Notes under the pieces: model-generated
Told to the model about the DNA's origin: nothing
Database searches by the model: none
The model's input: only the letters and a program-made list of their open reading frames with translations
Program-made: the position numbers and the translations under genes
Part shown: piece after piece, positions 40,130 through 48,228 of the stretch
Layout of the letters: every line of letters starts with the position of its first letter
Position numbering within the stretch: the stretch's first letter is position 1
DNA from: JBFXAF01 sp050184585
Lineage (GTDB): Bacteria > Pseudomonadota > Alphaproteobacteria > Rhizobiales > Rhizobiaceae
Length of the DNA stretch: 64,000 bases
Assembly (NCBI GenBank): GCA_050184585.1
Contig: JBFXAF010000006.1
Span: forward strand, 223,232-287,231
Direction: 5' to 3'

Positions 40130-40887
40130 AGCGCCGCCTCCTTCTCGATCCGCCGGCATATGGCGAGAAGGCTTTCCGCGTAGCGATCGACATTGGCCTG
40201 CATCCGCGGCAGCGGACCTGCAATCGCGATGCCGAGATGGCTGGCGCCCGCCTTCACGGGCCGAGCGATGGCCATGACGTCGGCAACGTTCTCGCCCCGG
40301 GTCACGAAGTAGCCACGGTTGCGGCCGTCGGCGATATCGGCGATCAGATCGTCAGCCGTGGTCAGAGTGTTCTCGGTAACGCTAGCGAATGCCGTTTCGC
40401 GGACGAAGCGCTCCAGTTCCGCCGGGGGCATCACCCCGAGCATTGCCTTGCCTATCGAACCGGAGTGAAGCGGCGTGATCTTGCCCGGCTTGGCGGCATA
40501 GCGGATGGTGTGGAGGCCTTCGACCACTTCCAGATACACGATCTGGTCGTCCTGGCGCTTTCCGAGGATGACGGTCTCGACGGTCTCGTCGCGCAGCGCC
40601 GTGAGATAAGGGCCGAGCTGCTCCAGAATCGGATCGTGGGCGGCAATCGTCGTCGCCACCTCCAGCAGACGCTTGGTCGGATAGAGCAGGCTGCGGCCAC
40701 CCACCGAATAGAGGTAGCCGCGGTTGCGAAGCGTGCGCACCAGACCATGGCAGCTCGATATCGGCGCACCGATGTAGGAAGCGAGCTCCGACAGGCTCGT
40801 CGGCTTCTTCACGGACTCGAATGCCTCGAACACGTCGAGCGTGCGGCCAGCTGTCTTGATGTCCATTTTCGCATCCATGAAAATCAT
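40126..40887 (-). CDS. IclR-family regulator of the mutase operon
   Basis: The 253-residue protein has an N-terminal winged helix (RTLDVFEAFESVKKPTSLSELASYIGAPISSCHGLVRTLRNRGYL) and an IclR effector domain (residues 80-250). It is the first gene of the six-gene mutase operon, coupled to the crotonase by a GTGA overlap, and divergent from the MmgE/PrpD gene. Three close start codons (40887, 40878, 40866) exist and none has a strong ribosome site. One of two TTTTC-N8-GAAAA operators overlaps these starts. An organic-acid effector is expected. Confidence 0.92.
   Translation of the reverse strand: MIFMDAKMDIKTAGRTLDVFEAFESVKKPTSLSELASYIGAPISSCHGLVRTLRNRGYLYSVGGRSLLYPTKRLLEVATTIAAHDPILEQLGPYLTALRDETVETVILGKRQDDQIVYLEVVEGLHTIRYAAKPGKITPLHSGSIGKAMLGVMPPAELERFVRETAFASVTENTLTTADDLIADIADGRNRGYFVTRGENVADVMAIARPVKAGASHLGIAIAGPLPRMQANVDRYAESLLAICRRIEKEAAL
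40866..40883. promoter_or_regulatory. Candidate IclR operator O1
   Basis: TTTTC (40866-40870), eight bases, GAAAA (40879-40883) form an inverted repeat. It overlaps the possible iclR start codons. The same architecture recurs at 40941-40958. Confidence 0.5.
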
Positions 40888-40940
40888 TTTTCGTTGTTGA
40901 ATGACTGCCTGTCAATAGCTAAGCTTTTTCAGGTCGCCTA

Positions 40941-40958
40941 TTTTCATGTCCGTGAAAA
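40941..40958. promoter_or_regulatory. Candidate IclR operator O2
   Basis: TTTTCA and TGAAAA flank TGTCCG, giving TTTTC-N8-GAAAA like O1 with one extra matching pair. Its centre is exactly 75 bases from that of O1 and it ends 64 bases before the MmgE/PrpD ATG. Confidence 0.55.
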
Positions 40959-41022
40959 CCGGCTCCTGCAACAGGCGCATGCGCGGCGCGGCATCAAGAG
41001 TCGAAAGGCGATCCAGGAAGAC

Positions 41023-42396
41023 ATGGGTACTACGGCTGAACTCGCCGATTTCGCGGCGAACCTTCGTTACGACGCGATTCCGGACGGGGTACGCGCCAAA
41101 GCGGCACTGGCGATCATCGATTCGATCGGAACCGTCTTTGCGGGCCTCGACGAAGATTCGGTTCGGATCGCGCGCGATTTCATGCTCCGCGAGAGCGCAG
41201 AAGGGGCAGCGACGCTTATCGGGTTGTCGCGGAAAGCCTCCGCCTCGGCCGCCGCGCTCGCCAACGGAGCAGCTGCTCACGCTCTTGACTATGATTCGAT
41301 CAGCCTGACGGTGAGCGGGTTCATCGCGTCGCCGACCCTGTTTTCGATCCTGGCGCTCGCCGAACGCAGCGGGGCGCGAGTGGATGGCCGTCGTCTGGTC
41401 GAAGCCTTCGTCGCGGGCTGGGAGATCGAGGCGGCGATAGCGCGCGGTCTCGGCGTCCTGCATTATTCCAAGGGGTGGCATTCGACCGCCACGCTCGGCC
41501 ATTTCGGCGCGGCGGTCGGCGGAGCGAAGCTGCTCGGACTCGACGCCGACGGTATCCGCTCGGCGATCGGGCTGGCGGCCTCGGAGGCCTCCGGGCTGCG
41601 GACCATGATCGGCAACATGACGAACCCGTTCCACGTCGGGAAGGCCGCCCGCAACGGCGTGACGGCGGCGGCGCTCGCCGCATCCGGTTTCCGTGCCGAG
41701 CCGAACGTCATCGAACACCCTTACGGGGTCGCCGTCGCCTTCAACGGCAAGGGCAACTTCGATCTCGAATCCATGACGGACGGGTTGGGGGAGGCCTGGG
41801 ACCTCGTCGATCCGGGGCTCGTGGTGAAGGTCTACCCGTGCTGCGGCCTCGTTCATTCGGCGATCGACGCCATGCTCATCCTGCGCGAAATCGAGGAACT
41901 GAGGCCCGAAGATGTGCAGACGATCGACGTGGCGGTACACGCGCTCGTGCCGCCGACGATGAAGTTCGAGCGGCCGGCAAGCGGCTACGAGGCGAAGTTC
42001 TCGACGCCATTCTGCATGGCGACGGCGCTCGCCGAGGGCGCGGTGCGGCTGGAGCACTTCACCGACCAGCGGACACGGGATCCGAAGCTCGTGCAGGTCA
42101 TGGACACCGTGTCGATGAGGGTCCATCCCGACCTCACAGAGGCGTCGACCTTTCTGGAGAAGGAGTTTTCCGAGGTCACTGTGTCCACCACGGACGGGCG
42201 ACGCCGCACCCAGCGGGTCGACCGGATCGCCAATCGGGGCAGCCGTGGCAATCCCGCCGACCTTGCGCTCGTCTCGGCCAAGTTCGAGGATTGCGTCGGC
42301 AACCATCCGGGCCGGACGAACGCGATGCGCGCCCTCGAACTGCTCTCGCAGCCGACCAAACTCGATGATCTGCGCATGGTGATGGAGCTGCTCTAG
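41023..42396 (+). CDS. MmgE/PrpD family protein
   Basis: The 457-residue protein fits the MmgE/PrpD fold, which includes 2-methylcitrate dehydratase, cis-aconitate decarboxylase and iminodisuccinate epimerase. Typical stretches are LAIIDSIGTVFAGL, ANGAAAHALDYDS, GWHSTATLGHFGAAVGGAKLLGLD, NMTNPFHVGKAARNGV and KVYPCCGLVHSAIDA. The ATG at 41023 follows AGGAAG; readings that begin further upstream run through the divergent iclR. It is divergent from the mutase operon and directly abuts the PrpB-like lyase (no gap). Dehydration, decarboxylation or epimerisation of a tricarboxylate or branched dicarboxylate is possible. Confidence 0.92.
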   Translation: MGTTAELADFAANLRYDAIPDGVRAKAALAIIDSIGTVFAGLDEDSVRIARDFMLRESAEGAATLIGLSRKASASAAALANGAAAHALDYDSISLTVSGFIASPTLFSILALAERSGARVDGRRLVEAFVAGWEIEAAIARGLGVLHYSKGWHSTATLGHFGAAVGGAKLLGLDADGIRSAIGLAASEASGLRTMIGNMTNPFHVGKAARNGVTAAALAASGFRAEPNVIEHPYGVAVAFNGKGNFDLESMTDGLGEAWDLVDPGLVVKVYPCCGLVHSAIDAMLILREIEELRPEDVQTIDVAVHALVPPTMKFERPASGYEAKFSTPFCMATALAEGAVRLEHFTDQRTRDPKLVQVMDTVSMRVHPDLTEASTFLEKEFSEVTVSTTDGRRRTQRVDRIANRGSRGNPADLALVSAKFEDCVGNHPGRTNAMRALELLSQPTKLDDLRMVMELL

Positions 42397-43260
42397 ATGA
42401 ACGAGAACGCACGCAGGCTGAGGACGCTGCTCGCCGCCCCTGATCCGGTGGTCGCCCCCGGCGCGTTCGGCCCGCTCTTCGGACGGCTCGTCGCCGAAGC
42501 CGGGTTCCCGGCGATCTACTTCACCGGGGCTGGTGTCGCGGGAGGACTGTACGGCCAGCCTGACGTCGGGCTGGTGACGATGTCGGAGCTGATCGACGCC
42601 GCTCGGCGCACGGTCGAGGTGTCGGGCCTGCCGCTGATCTGCGACGCGGACACAGGTTTCGGCGGCGTACTCAACGTTCGCCGGACCGTGCGCGACCTTG
42701 AAGCCGCAGGTGCCGCGGCGCTGCATATCGAGGATCAGGAGTTTCCGCGGCGCTGCGGCTTCATCGGCGGTCACACGCTCACCTCCGCCGACGAGATGGT
42801 GACGAGGCTGAAGGCAGCGCTCGACGCGCGCCGCGACGACGCGACGATGATCATCGCCCGGACCGAGATGTTCGGAGCCTCAGGCACCGATGAGACGATC
42901 GAGCGGGCTGGCCGCTATCTCGAGGCGGGTGCGGACATGATCTTCTGCAACGGCGTCACCACGGAGCAGCAGGCGGTCGAACTGGCCCGGGCGATCGAAG
43001 GTCCCCAGCTCTACAATGTCTCCACCAGCGGAATGACGCCGCACCTTCCCAAGGCGCGGCTCGCCGAACTCGGCTACCGCCTGATCGTCTACCCCGCGCA
43101 TTCGCTCTTCCTCGCGGTGAAACAGATTCAGGCGATGCTCGGCGACCTGCGCGACCACGGCACCATCGAGCCATGGCTGGAAAGGATGATCGACTTCAAG
43201 GAATGGAAACGCGTATCCGGCATCGATGAAGCCGACGCGTTCGAGCGCCGCTACGAATAG
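42397..43260 (+). CDS. Isocitrate lyase/PEP mutase superfamily lyase (PrpB-like)
   Basis: The 287-residue TIM-barrel protein has GAFGPLFGRLVAEAGFPAIYFTGAG, the metal-site CDADTGFGG and IEDQEFPRRCGFIGG, and IARTEMFG. The catalytic-loop motif is RRCGF, with Phe where methylisocitrate lyase has His (KRCGH), so an altered substrate such as 2,3-dimethylmalate, oxaloacetate or citramalate is possible. It follows the MmgE/PrpD gene without a gap, so the two act together, and it is convergent with the P450 gene, overlapping it by ten bases. Confidence 0.88.
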   Translation: MNENARRLRTLLAAPDPVVAPGAFGPLFGRLVAEAGFPAIYFTGAGVAGGLYGQPDVGLVTMSELIDAARRTVEVSGLPLICDADTGFGGVLNVRRTVRDLEAAGAAALHIEDQEFPRRCGFIGGHTLTSADEMVTRLKAALDARRDDATMIIARTEMFGASGTDETIERAGRYLEAGADMIFCNGVTTEQQAVELARAIEGPQLYNVSTSGMTPHLPKARLAELGYRLIVYPAHSLFLAVKQIQAMLGDLRDHGTIEPWLERMIDFKEWKRVSGIDEADAFERRYE

Positions 43261-44480
43261 AAGCGGACAGGGAGCGTGTCGAGCGAGCGGAAGCGCGGCA
43301 GGGGGCGCCAACGAGCATCGCCGGTACGCTCGATCCGATCGAAACGGGCGAGCATCTTCGTCAACGTGGACCGCAGCTCCAGCTTCACGAGCGGCCGGCC
43401 GATGCAGAAATGAACGCCCGCGCCGAAGGCGATGTGCGGATTCGGATTGCGGCGCAGGTCGAGCCTGTCCGGATCGGCGAAGACCGTCTCGTCCCTATTG
43501 GCGGATGCGGGGCAGAGCACGATCTCGGTGCCTTCCTTGATGCTGCCGCTTGCGATCTCGACCGGGCGTGTGGTGCGCCGCCCCTGAAGCTGCGTCGGCG
43601 AGACGAAACGGATGAGTTCCTCGACCGCGCCGTCGAGAATGCCGGGATTGGCCTTCAGATCCGCCATCTGGGCGGAGTTCTCGAGGAGGAAGTGGAGGCT
43701 TGCGCCGAGCATGTTCATGGTCGTGCCGTGGCCGCCGATGAACATCAGCATGCACGAATGGAGGATCTCCGTCTCGCTGATCTCGCGACCCTCCCGTTCG
43801 GCATGAGCGAGCGCGGCGATGACGCTGGCGCCCGGATCGATCGCGGGCATGGCGCGCTGCACGTCGAGATGCGGACGGAGATGGTTCATGAACTCCGACG
43901 TCGCCGCGTGACCGGCCGGCATCTCCTCCCTGGGATGGTTCGGATTGAGCGGATTGACGACGCGTTCGGCGAGTTCATGCAGCCAGGGGCCGTCCTCGCG
44001 CGGCAGCCCGATCATCATGCAGATCACATCGGTCGGCAGACGCAGTGCATAATCGCTGACGAAGTCGACTTCCGACTTCTTCTCGACCTCGTCCAGAAGT
44101 TCGTCCACACGGGCATCGATCGAAGTGCGAAGCCTCTCCAGCGTCTTCGGCATGAAGAAGGGGTTCAGAAGGACCCGCAACCGGTCGTGCCGGGGCGGGT
44201 CGCTGAACAGCATGTTGGTGCCATGGTACTCGGTGAGCGGACCATCACCGAAACGCGCACGGAATTGCTCGTACTTGTCGACGGTTCCCGAGAGATCGCG
44301 CCAGATCGTGCGGACGTCCTCGTAGCGGGTAAGCAGGAGGCTGCCGTCGCGGTTGCGATGAAGGGGGTCGTGGTCGCGGAGAAGACGGAACGTGGCGGCT
44401 GGATCGTCAAAATATCCATGCGGGGGAAGGGCCAGATCGAACGCCTCCGCCTGAGCGCGCGCGCTCCCCGGGACCGTCAT
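43251..44480 (-). CDS. Cytochrome P450
   Basis: The 409-residue soluble class I-type P450 has the heme loop FGAGVHFCIG with Cys359 and the ExxR motif E288-x-x-R291. An I-helix reads GGHGTT (249-254). In most P450s this helix reads AGxE/DTT; here the acid residue is Gly252, so oxygen activation may differ. The chosen ATG at 44480 starts MTVPGSARAQAE. It faces a 261-base AT-rich spacer and the divergent TRAP transporter genes. No ferredoxin or reductase gene is in the window. The substrate is unknown. Confidence 0.93.
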   Translation of the reverse strand: MTVPGSARAQAEAFDLALPPHGYFDDPAATFRLLRDHDPLHRNRDGSLLLTRYEDVRTIWRDLSGTVDKYEQFRARFGDGPLTEYHGTNMLFSDPPRHDRLRVLLNPFFMPKTLERLRTSIDARVDELLDEVEKKSEVDFVSDYALRLPTDVICMMIGLPREDGPWLHELAERVVNPLNPNHPREEMPAGHAATSEFMNHLRPHLDVQRAMPAIDPGASVIAALAHAEREGREISETEILHSCMLMFIGGHGTTMNMLGASLHFLLENSAQMADLKANPGILDGAVEELIRFVSPTQLQGRRTTRPVEIASGSIKEGTEIVLCPASANRDETVFADPDRLDLRRNPNPHIAFGAGVHFCIGRPLVKLELRSTLTKMLARFDRIERTGDARWRPLPRFRSLDTLPVRFYS

Positions 44481-44741
44481 GTTTCGTCGCTCCGCATGAA
44501 TCGAAGTATCGCCGGCGGGCAGCAAAATTCAACAGGGAAAATGTGAATTCGCGCTTGTGAAACTTGAAATGGCATATCGTGCGTTGCAAATGTAAAGTCA
44601 ACCACTTGATATGAGATGGTTTTTTGATCGAAATGATTTCCCCGTTGACATGATTTTTCATAATGGTGAATATAACTTCATGATGAAGGAAACTGCGGTA
44701 CGGCCGCGTTTTGGAAGTCGGGTCTATCGGGAGGAGCGTGA

Positions 44742-45290
44742 ATGACGGGACCGGGAGGATCCCATGACGGCATGGCGACGCGGGTCCTCGGCTACATCTG
44801 CGCCGGGCTCATCGCATTCATGGCGTTCGCCATGTCGGTCCAGGTAATCGGCCGGTACGCCGTGCATAATCCTCCCGATTGGACCGAGGAGCTTGCACGC
44901 GTCGCCTTTCTGTATGCAACCTTCCTGGGCGCGGCTCTGGCTGTGGCGCGCCGTGCCCACCTGGGTATCGACCTGGTGGCCAATGCGCTGCCGGTCCGTG
45001 CACGCGCGGCGTTCCAGATAAGCTGGCGCCTCCTTGCCTGCGCCTGTCTCGCGGTGATCGCCTATCAGGGCTATTTTCTCGTGCAACGGCTCTCGGGGCA
45101 GCCGCTCACCTCCGTCCCCATCTCCAAGGGCTTCATGTTCGCGGCCGTTCCGGTCGGCTGCGCGCTCGTCCTCGTCTACGAACTCGGCCGCATCCTCACC
45201 GAGATCCGGGTTCTCCGCACGGGGGTCGATCCGCACCACGACGCGGTGGCCGCCCGCACTACCTTCATCGTCGAGACGCACAGGGACTGA
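44742..45290 (+). CDS. TRAP transporter small permease (DctQ type)
   Basis: The 182-residue protein has four membrane segments. It has the DctQ pattern VIGRYAVHNPPDWTEELARVAFLYATFLGAALAVARRAHLGID. It forms the membrane complex with the large permease and uses a sodium gradient. GGAGGAG lies six bases before the ATG. The 261-base spacer upstream (44481-44741) is AT-rich and contains TTGACA at 44645, but no well-spaced -10 box. Confidence 0.92.
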   Translation: MTGPGGSHDGMATRVLGYICAGLIAFMAFAMSVQVIGRYAVHNPPDWTEELARVAFLYATFLGAALAVARRAHLGIDLVANALPVRARAAFQISWRLLACACLAVIAYQGYFLVQRLSGQPLTSVPISKGFMFAAVPVGCALVLVYELGRILTEIRVLRTGVDPHHDAVAARTTFIVETHRD

Positions 45291-45294
45291 TGCC

Positions 45295-46584
45295 GTGACG
45301 GTCCTGTTCGTCGTTTTCCTGGTCCTTCTGCTGCTCGGCATGGACCTGTTCTATGCGATGGTCGCGGCGAGCATCGCATATCTCGTGATGAGCGGCTTCA
45401 CGACAATGCCAATCCCGCTGACGCTGGTGCCGCAGCAGCTCATGGCGGGCGTGGATTCGTTCACGCTCCTCGCCGTGCCGATGTTCCTGCTGGCAGGCGA
45501 ACTGATGTCGCGCGGCGGCGTCACGCGCAGGCTGGTGCATTTCGCGATCACGCTCGTCGGACACATCCGAGGTGGGCTGGCGCAGGTCGGAATCCTCGCC
45601 AACGTCATCATGGCGGGGATGAGCGGCAGCGCCGTCGCCGACCTGGCCGCCACCGGCTCGCTGCTGATCCCGTCGATGGTGAAGAAGGGCTACAAGCCGG
45701 AGTTCGCAGGCGCAGTGCTCGCGGCGGCAGCGACGATCGGACCAATCATTCCGCCCAGCCTGCCGATGCTCATCATCGGCTCGCTGGTCAGCGTCTCGGT
45801 CGGCCAGATGTTTCTCGGTGGCGTGATCCCGGGACTGCTGATGGGCCTGGCGCTGATGATCGTCACCTACCGCTACGCGTCTCGAGTGGGCATGCCGGTC
45901 GAGCCGCGCGCGACGTTGCGCGAAGTCGGCTACGCCTTCTGGGAATCCCTGCTCGCCCTGGTGATGCCGGCCATCGTGCTGGGGTCCATCATCGGCGGCT
46001 TCGCAACGCCGACCGAAGCCTCGGTCGTGGCGGTGCTCTATGCGCTGATCGTCGGCATCTTCATCTACCGCGAGGTGAAGTTCTCCGACCTTCCGGAGAT
46101 CTTCACGAACGTCGCGATCACGTCGGCGGCCGTCATGGTGACGGTTGCCGCGGCACAGCTGTTCGGCTGGATCACGGCTGCGGAAGGCCTCGCCAACTCG
46201 CTCAGCACCTGGCTGCAGTCGATCAGCTCGAATCCGCTGATCATCCTCCTCATCGTCAACATCCTGCTGCTGCTCCTCGGAACCCTGATGGAGCCGATCC
46301 CGATCATGCTGCTCACCGTGCCGGTGTTCTATCCGGTCATGACCTCGATCGGCGTCGACCCGGTGCATTTCGGTGTCGTCATGACGCTGAACCTGATGAT
46401 CGGCTGCCTCACTCCACCCGTCGGACTTCACATCCTTCTCGCATCGGCGATGAGCGGGGCGAGCGTGGTCAAGGTCACGAACGCGTCTTGGCGCTTCATG
46501 TGGGTGCTCATCGTGGTGCTCGGCCTCATTACCTACTTCCCGCAACTCGTGCTCTGGCTGCCGAACTATGTGTACGGACGCTGA
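45295..46584 (+). CDS. TRAP transporter large permease (DctM type)
   Basis: The 429-residue protein has about twelve membrane segments and the family motifs VGMSGSAVADLAATGSLLIPSM (here AGMSGSAVADLAATGS), AATIGPIIPPSLPMLIIG and ATPTEASVVAVLYALIVG. It is the substrate-conducting subunit. The start is GTG at 45295, four bases after the dctQ stop. Confidence 0.95.
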   Translation: MTVLFVVFLVLLLLGMDLFYAMVAASIAYLVMSGFTTMPIPLTLVPQQLMAGVDSFTLLAVPMFLLAGELMSRGGVTRRLVHFAITLVGHIRGGLAQVGILANVIMAGMSGSAVADLAATGSLLIPSMVKKGYKPEFAGAVLAAAATIGPIIPPSLPMLIIGSLVSVSVGQMFLGGVIPGLLMGLALMIVTYRYASRVGMPVEPRATLREVGYAFWESLLALVMPAIVLGSIIGGFATPTEASVVAVLYALIVGIFIYREVKFSDLPEIFTNVAITSAAVMVTVAAAQLFGWITAAEGLANSLSTWLQSISSNPLIILLIVNILLLLLGTLMEPIPIMLLTVPVFYPVMTSIGVDPVHFGVVMTLNLMIGCLTPPVGLHILLASAMSGASVVKVTNASWRFMWVLIVVLGLITYFPQLVLWLPNYVYGR

Positions 46585-46672
46585 TGCAACGGCCAGGCGC
46601 CGATCTCGGGAAGCATTCTGATCCGGCGGCATAAGGTCGCCGGGCATCGTCATCTACTGGGAGGAAATCGGA

Positions 46673-47656
46673 ATGATGACCTATCTGAAACGGACTTTCG
46701 TCGCGGTCGCGGCGCTGGGCATGGCGCATGCAGCCACATCCGCGCTCGCCCAGGAACAGGAACAGATCAACGTCCGCATGGGGACGGTGCAGAATGAAGG
46801 CATCTTCCTCGACGGCCAGAAGAAGTTCATCCAGCTCGTCGGCGAGCGGACGGGTGGGAAGGTGAAGATCGAGCTGTTCTGCTGCAGCCAGCTTGGCGGC
46901 GAGCGGCAGCTGGCCGACGGCGTCGGTCTCGGCACGGTCGAGATCGCGGTTCTCGGCGCCACGGGATCGCAGGCGATGGACCTGCTCTTCACGCCGTTCC
47001 TTTTCCGTGACCGCCAGCACGCTCTCAACGTCGTCAACGGACCCATCGGCGACAAATGGGGCGAGGACTACTTCAAGCAGACAGGCATCCATCTGATCGG
47101 CTACGTGCTGCAGGGACCGCGTGAATTCCTGACCAACGGACGCGCCATCCGGACACCGGCGGACATCGCCGGGATGAAGATCCGGGCGCCGGAACTGCCG
47201 GTGATCGTGGAGTCGCTCAAGGCGCTCGGCGCCAGCGCCGTCGTCATCCCCTTCCCGGAACTCTACCTTGCCCTGCAGCAGGGCACCGCCGACGGATGGG
47301 AAGGCCCGGTCAACGTCATGTTCGACGCGAAGCACTGGGAGGTCGCCAAGCATCTCAGCATCGCGTCGTGGAACTACAACTTCAACTACCTGCTGGTGAA
47401 CGACGGCCTCTGGCAGCGCATGACGCCCGACAGCCAGAAGATCCTCAAGGACACCTGGAAGGAGGTCGCACTCGAGGTTAGCGACAATCTCGCGGCAGCC
47501 TCGGAGTCCATGCTCGCCGAGTTCGAGAAGAACGGCGTCGAGGTCGTCAAGGTCGACGACGCGCCGTTCCGCGAGGCCACCAAGGACGTCTGGAAACAGT
47601 TCGCTCCGAAGATCTGGGGCGAGGGCGTCTACGAGGCCGTGCAGGCAACTCAGTGA
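46673..47656 (+). CDS. TRAP transporter periplasmic binding protein (DctP type)
   Basis: The 327-residue protein has a signal peptide (about residues 1-26, ending SALAQ) and the DctP fold: FIQLVGERTGGKVKIELF, MKIRAPELPVIVESLKALGASAVVIPFPELYLALQQGTADGWEGP. The arginine in KIRAPE binds the substrate carboxylate in this family, so an organic acid is expected. A 13-bp hairpin follows the stop. The order Q-M-P is normal. Confidence 0.94.
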   Translation: MMTYLKRTFVAVAALGMAHAATSALAQEQEQINVRMGTVQNEGIFLDGQKKFIQLVGERTGGKVKIELFCCSQLGGERQLADGVGLGTVEIAVLGATGSQAMDLLFTPFLFRDRQHALNVVNGPIGDKWGEDYFKQTGIHLIGYVLQGPREFLTNGRAIRTPADIAGMKIRAPELPVIVESLKALGASAVVIPFPELYLALQQGTADGWEGPVNVMFDAKHWEVAKHLSIASWNYNFNYLLVNDGLWQRMTPDSQKILKDTWKEVALEVSDNLAAASESMLAEFEKNGVEVVKVDDAPFREATKDVWKQFAPKIWGEGVYEAVQATQ

Positions 47657-47667
47657 TTGGAACGACA

Positions 47668-47696
47668 GGCCTCCCGCGCGCCCCGCGCGGGAGGCC
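47668..47696 (+). terminator. Strong hairpin after the TRAP binding-protein gene
   Basis: GGCCTCCCGCGCG (47668-47680) pairs perfectly with CGCGCGGGAGGCC (47684-47696) around a 3-base loop, starting 12 bases after the dctP stop. There is no T-run, so it may stabilise the upstream message or attenuate rather than end transcription. Confidence 0.6.
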
Positions 47697-47727
47697 CATT
47701 CCCGGATAACGCCAAGGAGAGCGTCGC

Positions 47728-48228
47728 GTGCTGACTGACAACAAGTTGAAAGAGCTGCTGCGGGATCATTTCGAGGCGGAGCGCCAGCGCGACATTCAGT
47801 GGATCAAGGACACAGTCGCCCACGACTGCGAGTACGAGGTGATCGGCCCCTACTATCCGGACGATCCAGTCAAGAAGGCAAAGACCGCCGACGGCCGCGA
47901 GGCGGTCGGCAAGCTCTGGGAGACCTATTTCAGCAAGTTTTCCAGCTACGAAATCGAATGCGACTACGACCAGTGCATCACGGTGCCCGAACAGGGTCTG
48001 ATCTTCGCGCAAGTGCGGATCACCGCGACGCCCGCCCAGGACTTCGAAGGGTTTCCTGGCGGCAAGCCGTTCTGCTACCAGACGGGCGCGCTTTGCTGGT
48101 TCGACGAGACCGGCGAGATGACCAAGGAAAAGGTGTTCGGCAGCCTCGGCCAGGTGCTGATGGATCTGCGCCGCATGCGCGATTTCCTCGGTGAAGGCAT
48201 CGATCACCCGAAGGCCGCGCGCCGGTAA
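47728..48228 (+). CDS. NTF2-like / SnoaL-type protein
   Basis: The 166-residue protein begins with a helix (LKELLRDHFEAERQRDIQWIKDTVAHDCEYEV) and then alternates strands. This is the cone-shaped NTF2-like fold used by SnoaL cyclases, ketosteroid isomerases and dehydratases. The GTG start at 47728 follows AAGGAGA. Its stop overlaps the SDR start by one base (TAATG), so the two are coupled. It probably acts on the same compound as the SDR and P450; the reaction is unknown. Confidence 0.7.
   Translation: MLTDNKLKELLRDHFEAERQRDIQWIKDTVAHDCEYEVIGPYYPDDPVKKAKTADGREAVGKLWETYFSKFSSYEIECDYDQCITVPEQGLIFAQVRITATPAQDFEGFPGGKPFCYQTGALCWFDETGEMTKEKVFGSLGQVLMDLRRMRDFLGEGIDHPKAARR

Noticed and set aside
36157..40887. 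Standard methylmalonyl-CoA mutase operon for propionate use
   Set aside because: No propionyl-CoA carboxylase or epimerase genes are present, the large chain lacks the catalytic His, and a CoA-transferase and crotonase are coupled instead.
44645..44676. TTGACA ... TATAAC as the TRAP operon promoter
   Set aside because: The spacing is 20 bases, too long for a good sigma-70 promoter. I mention it only in the dctQ entry.
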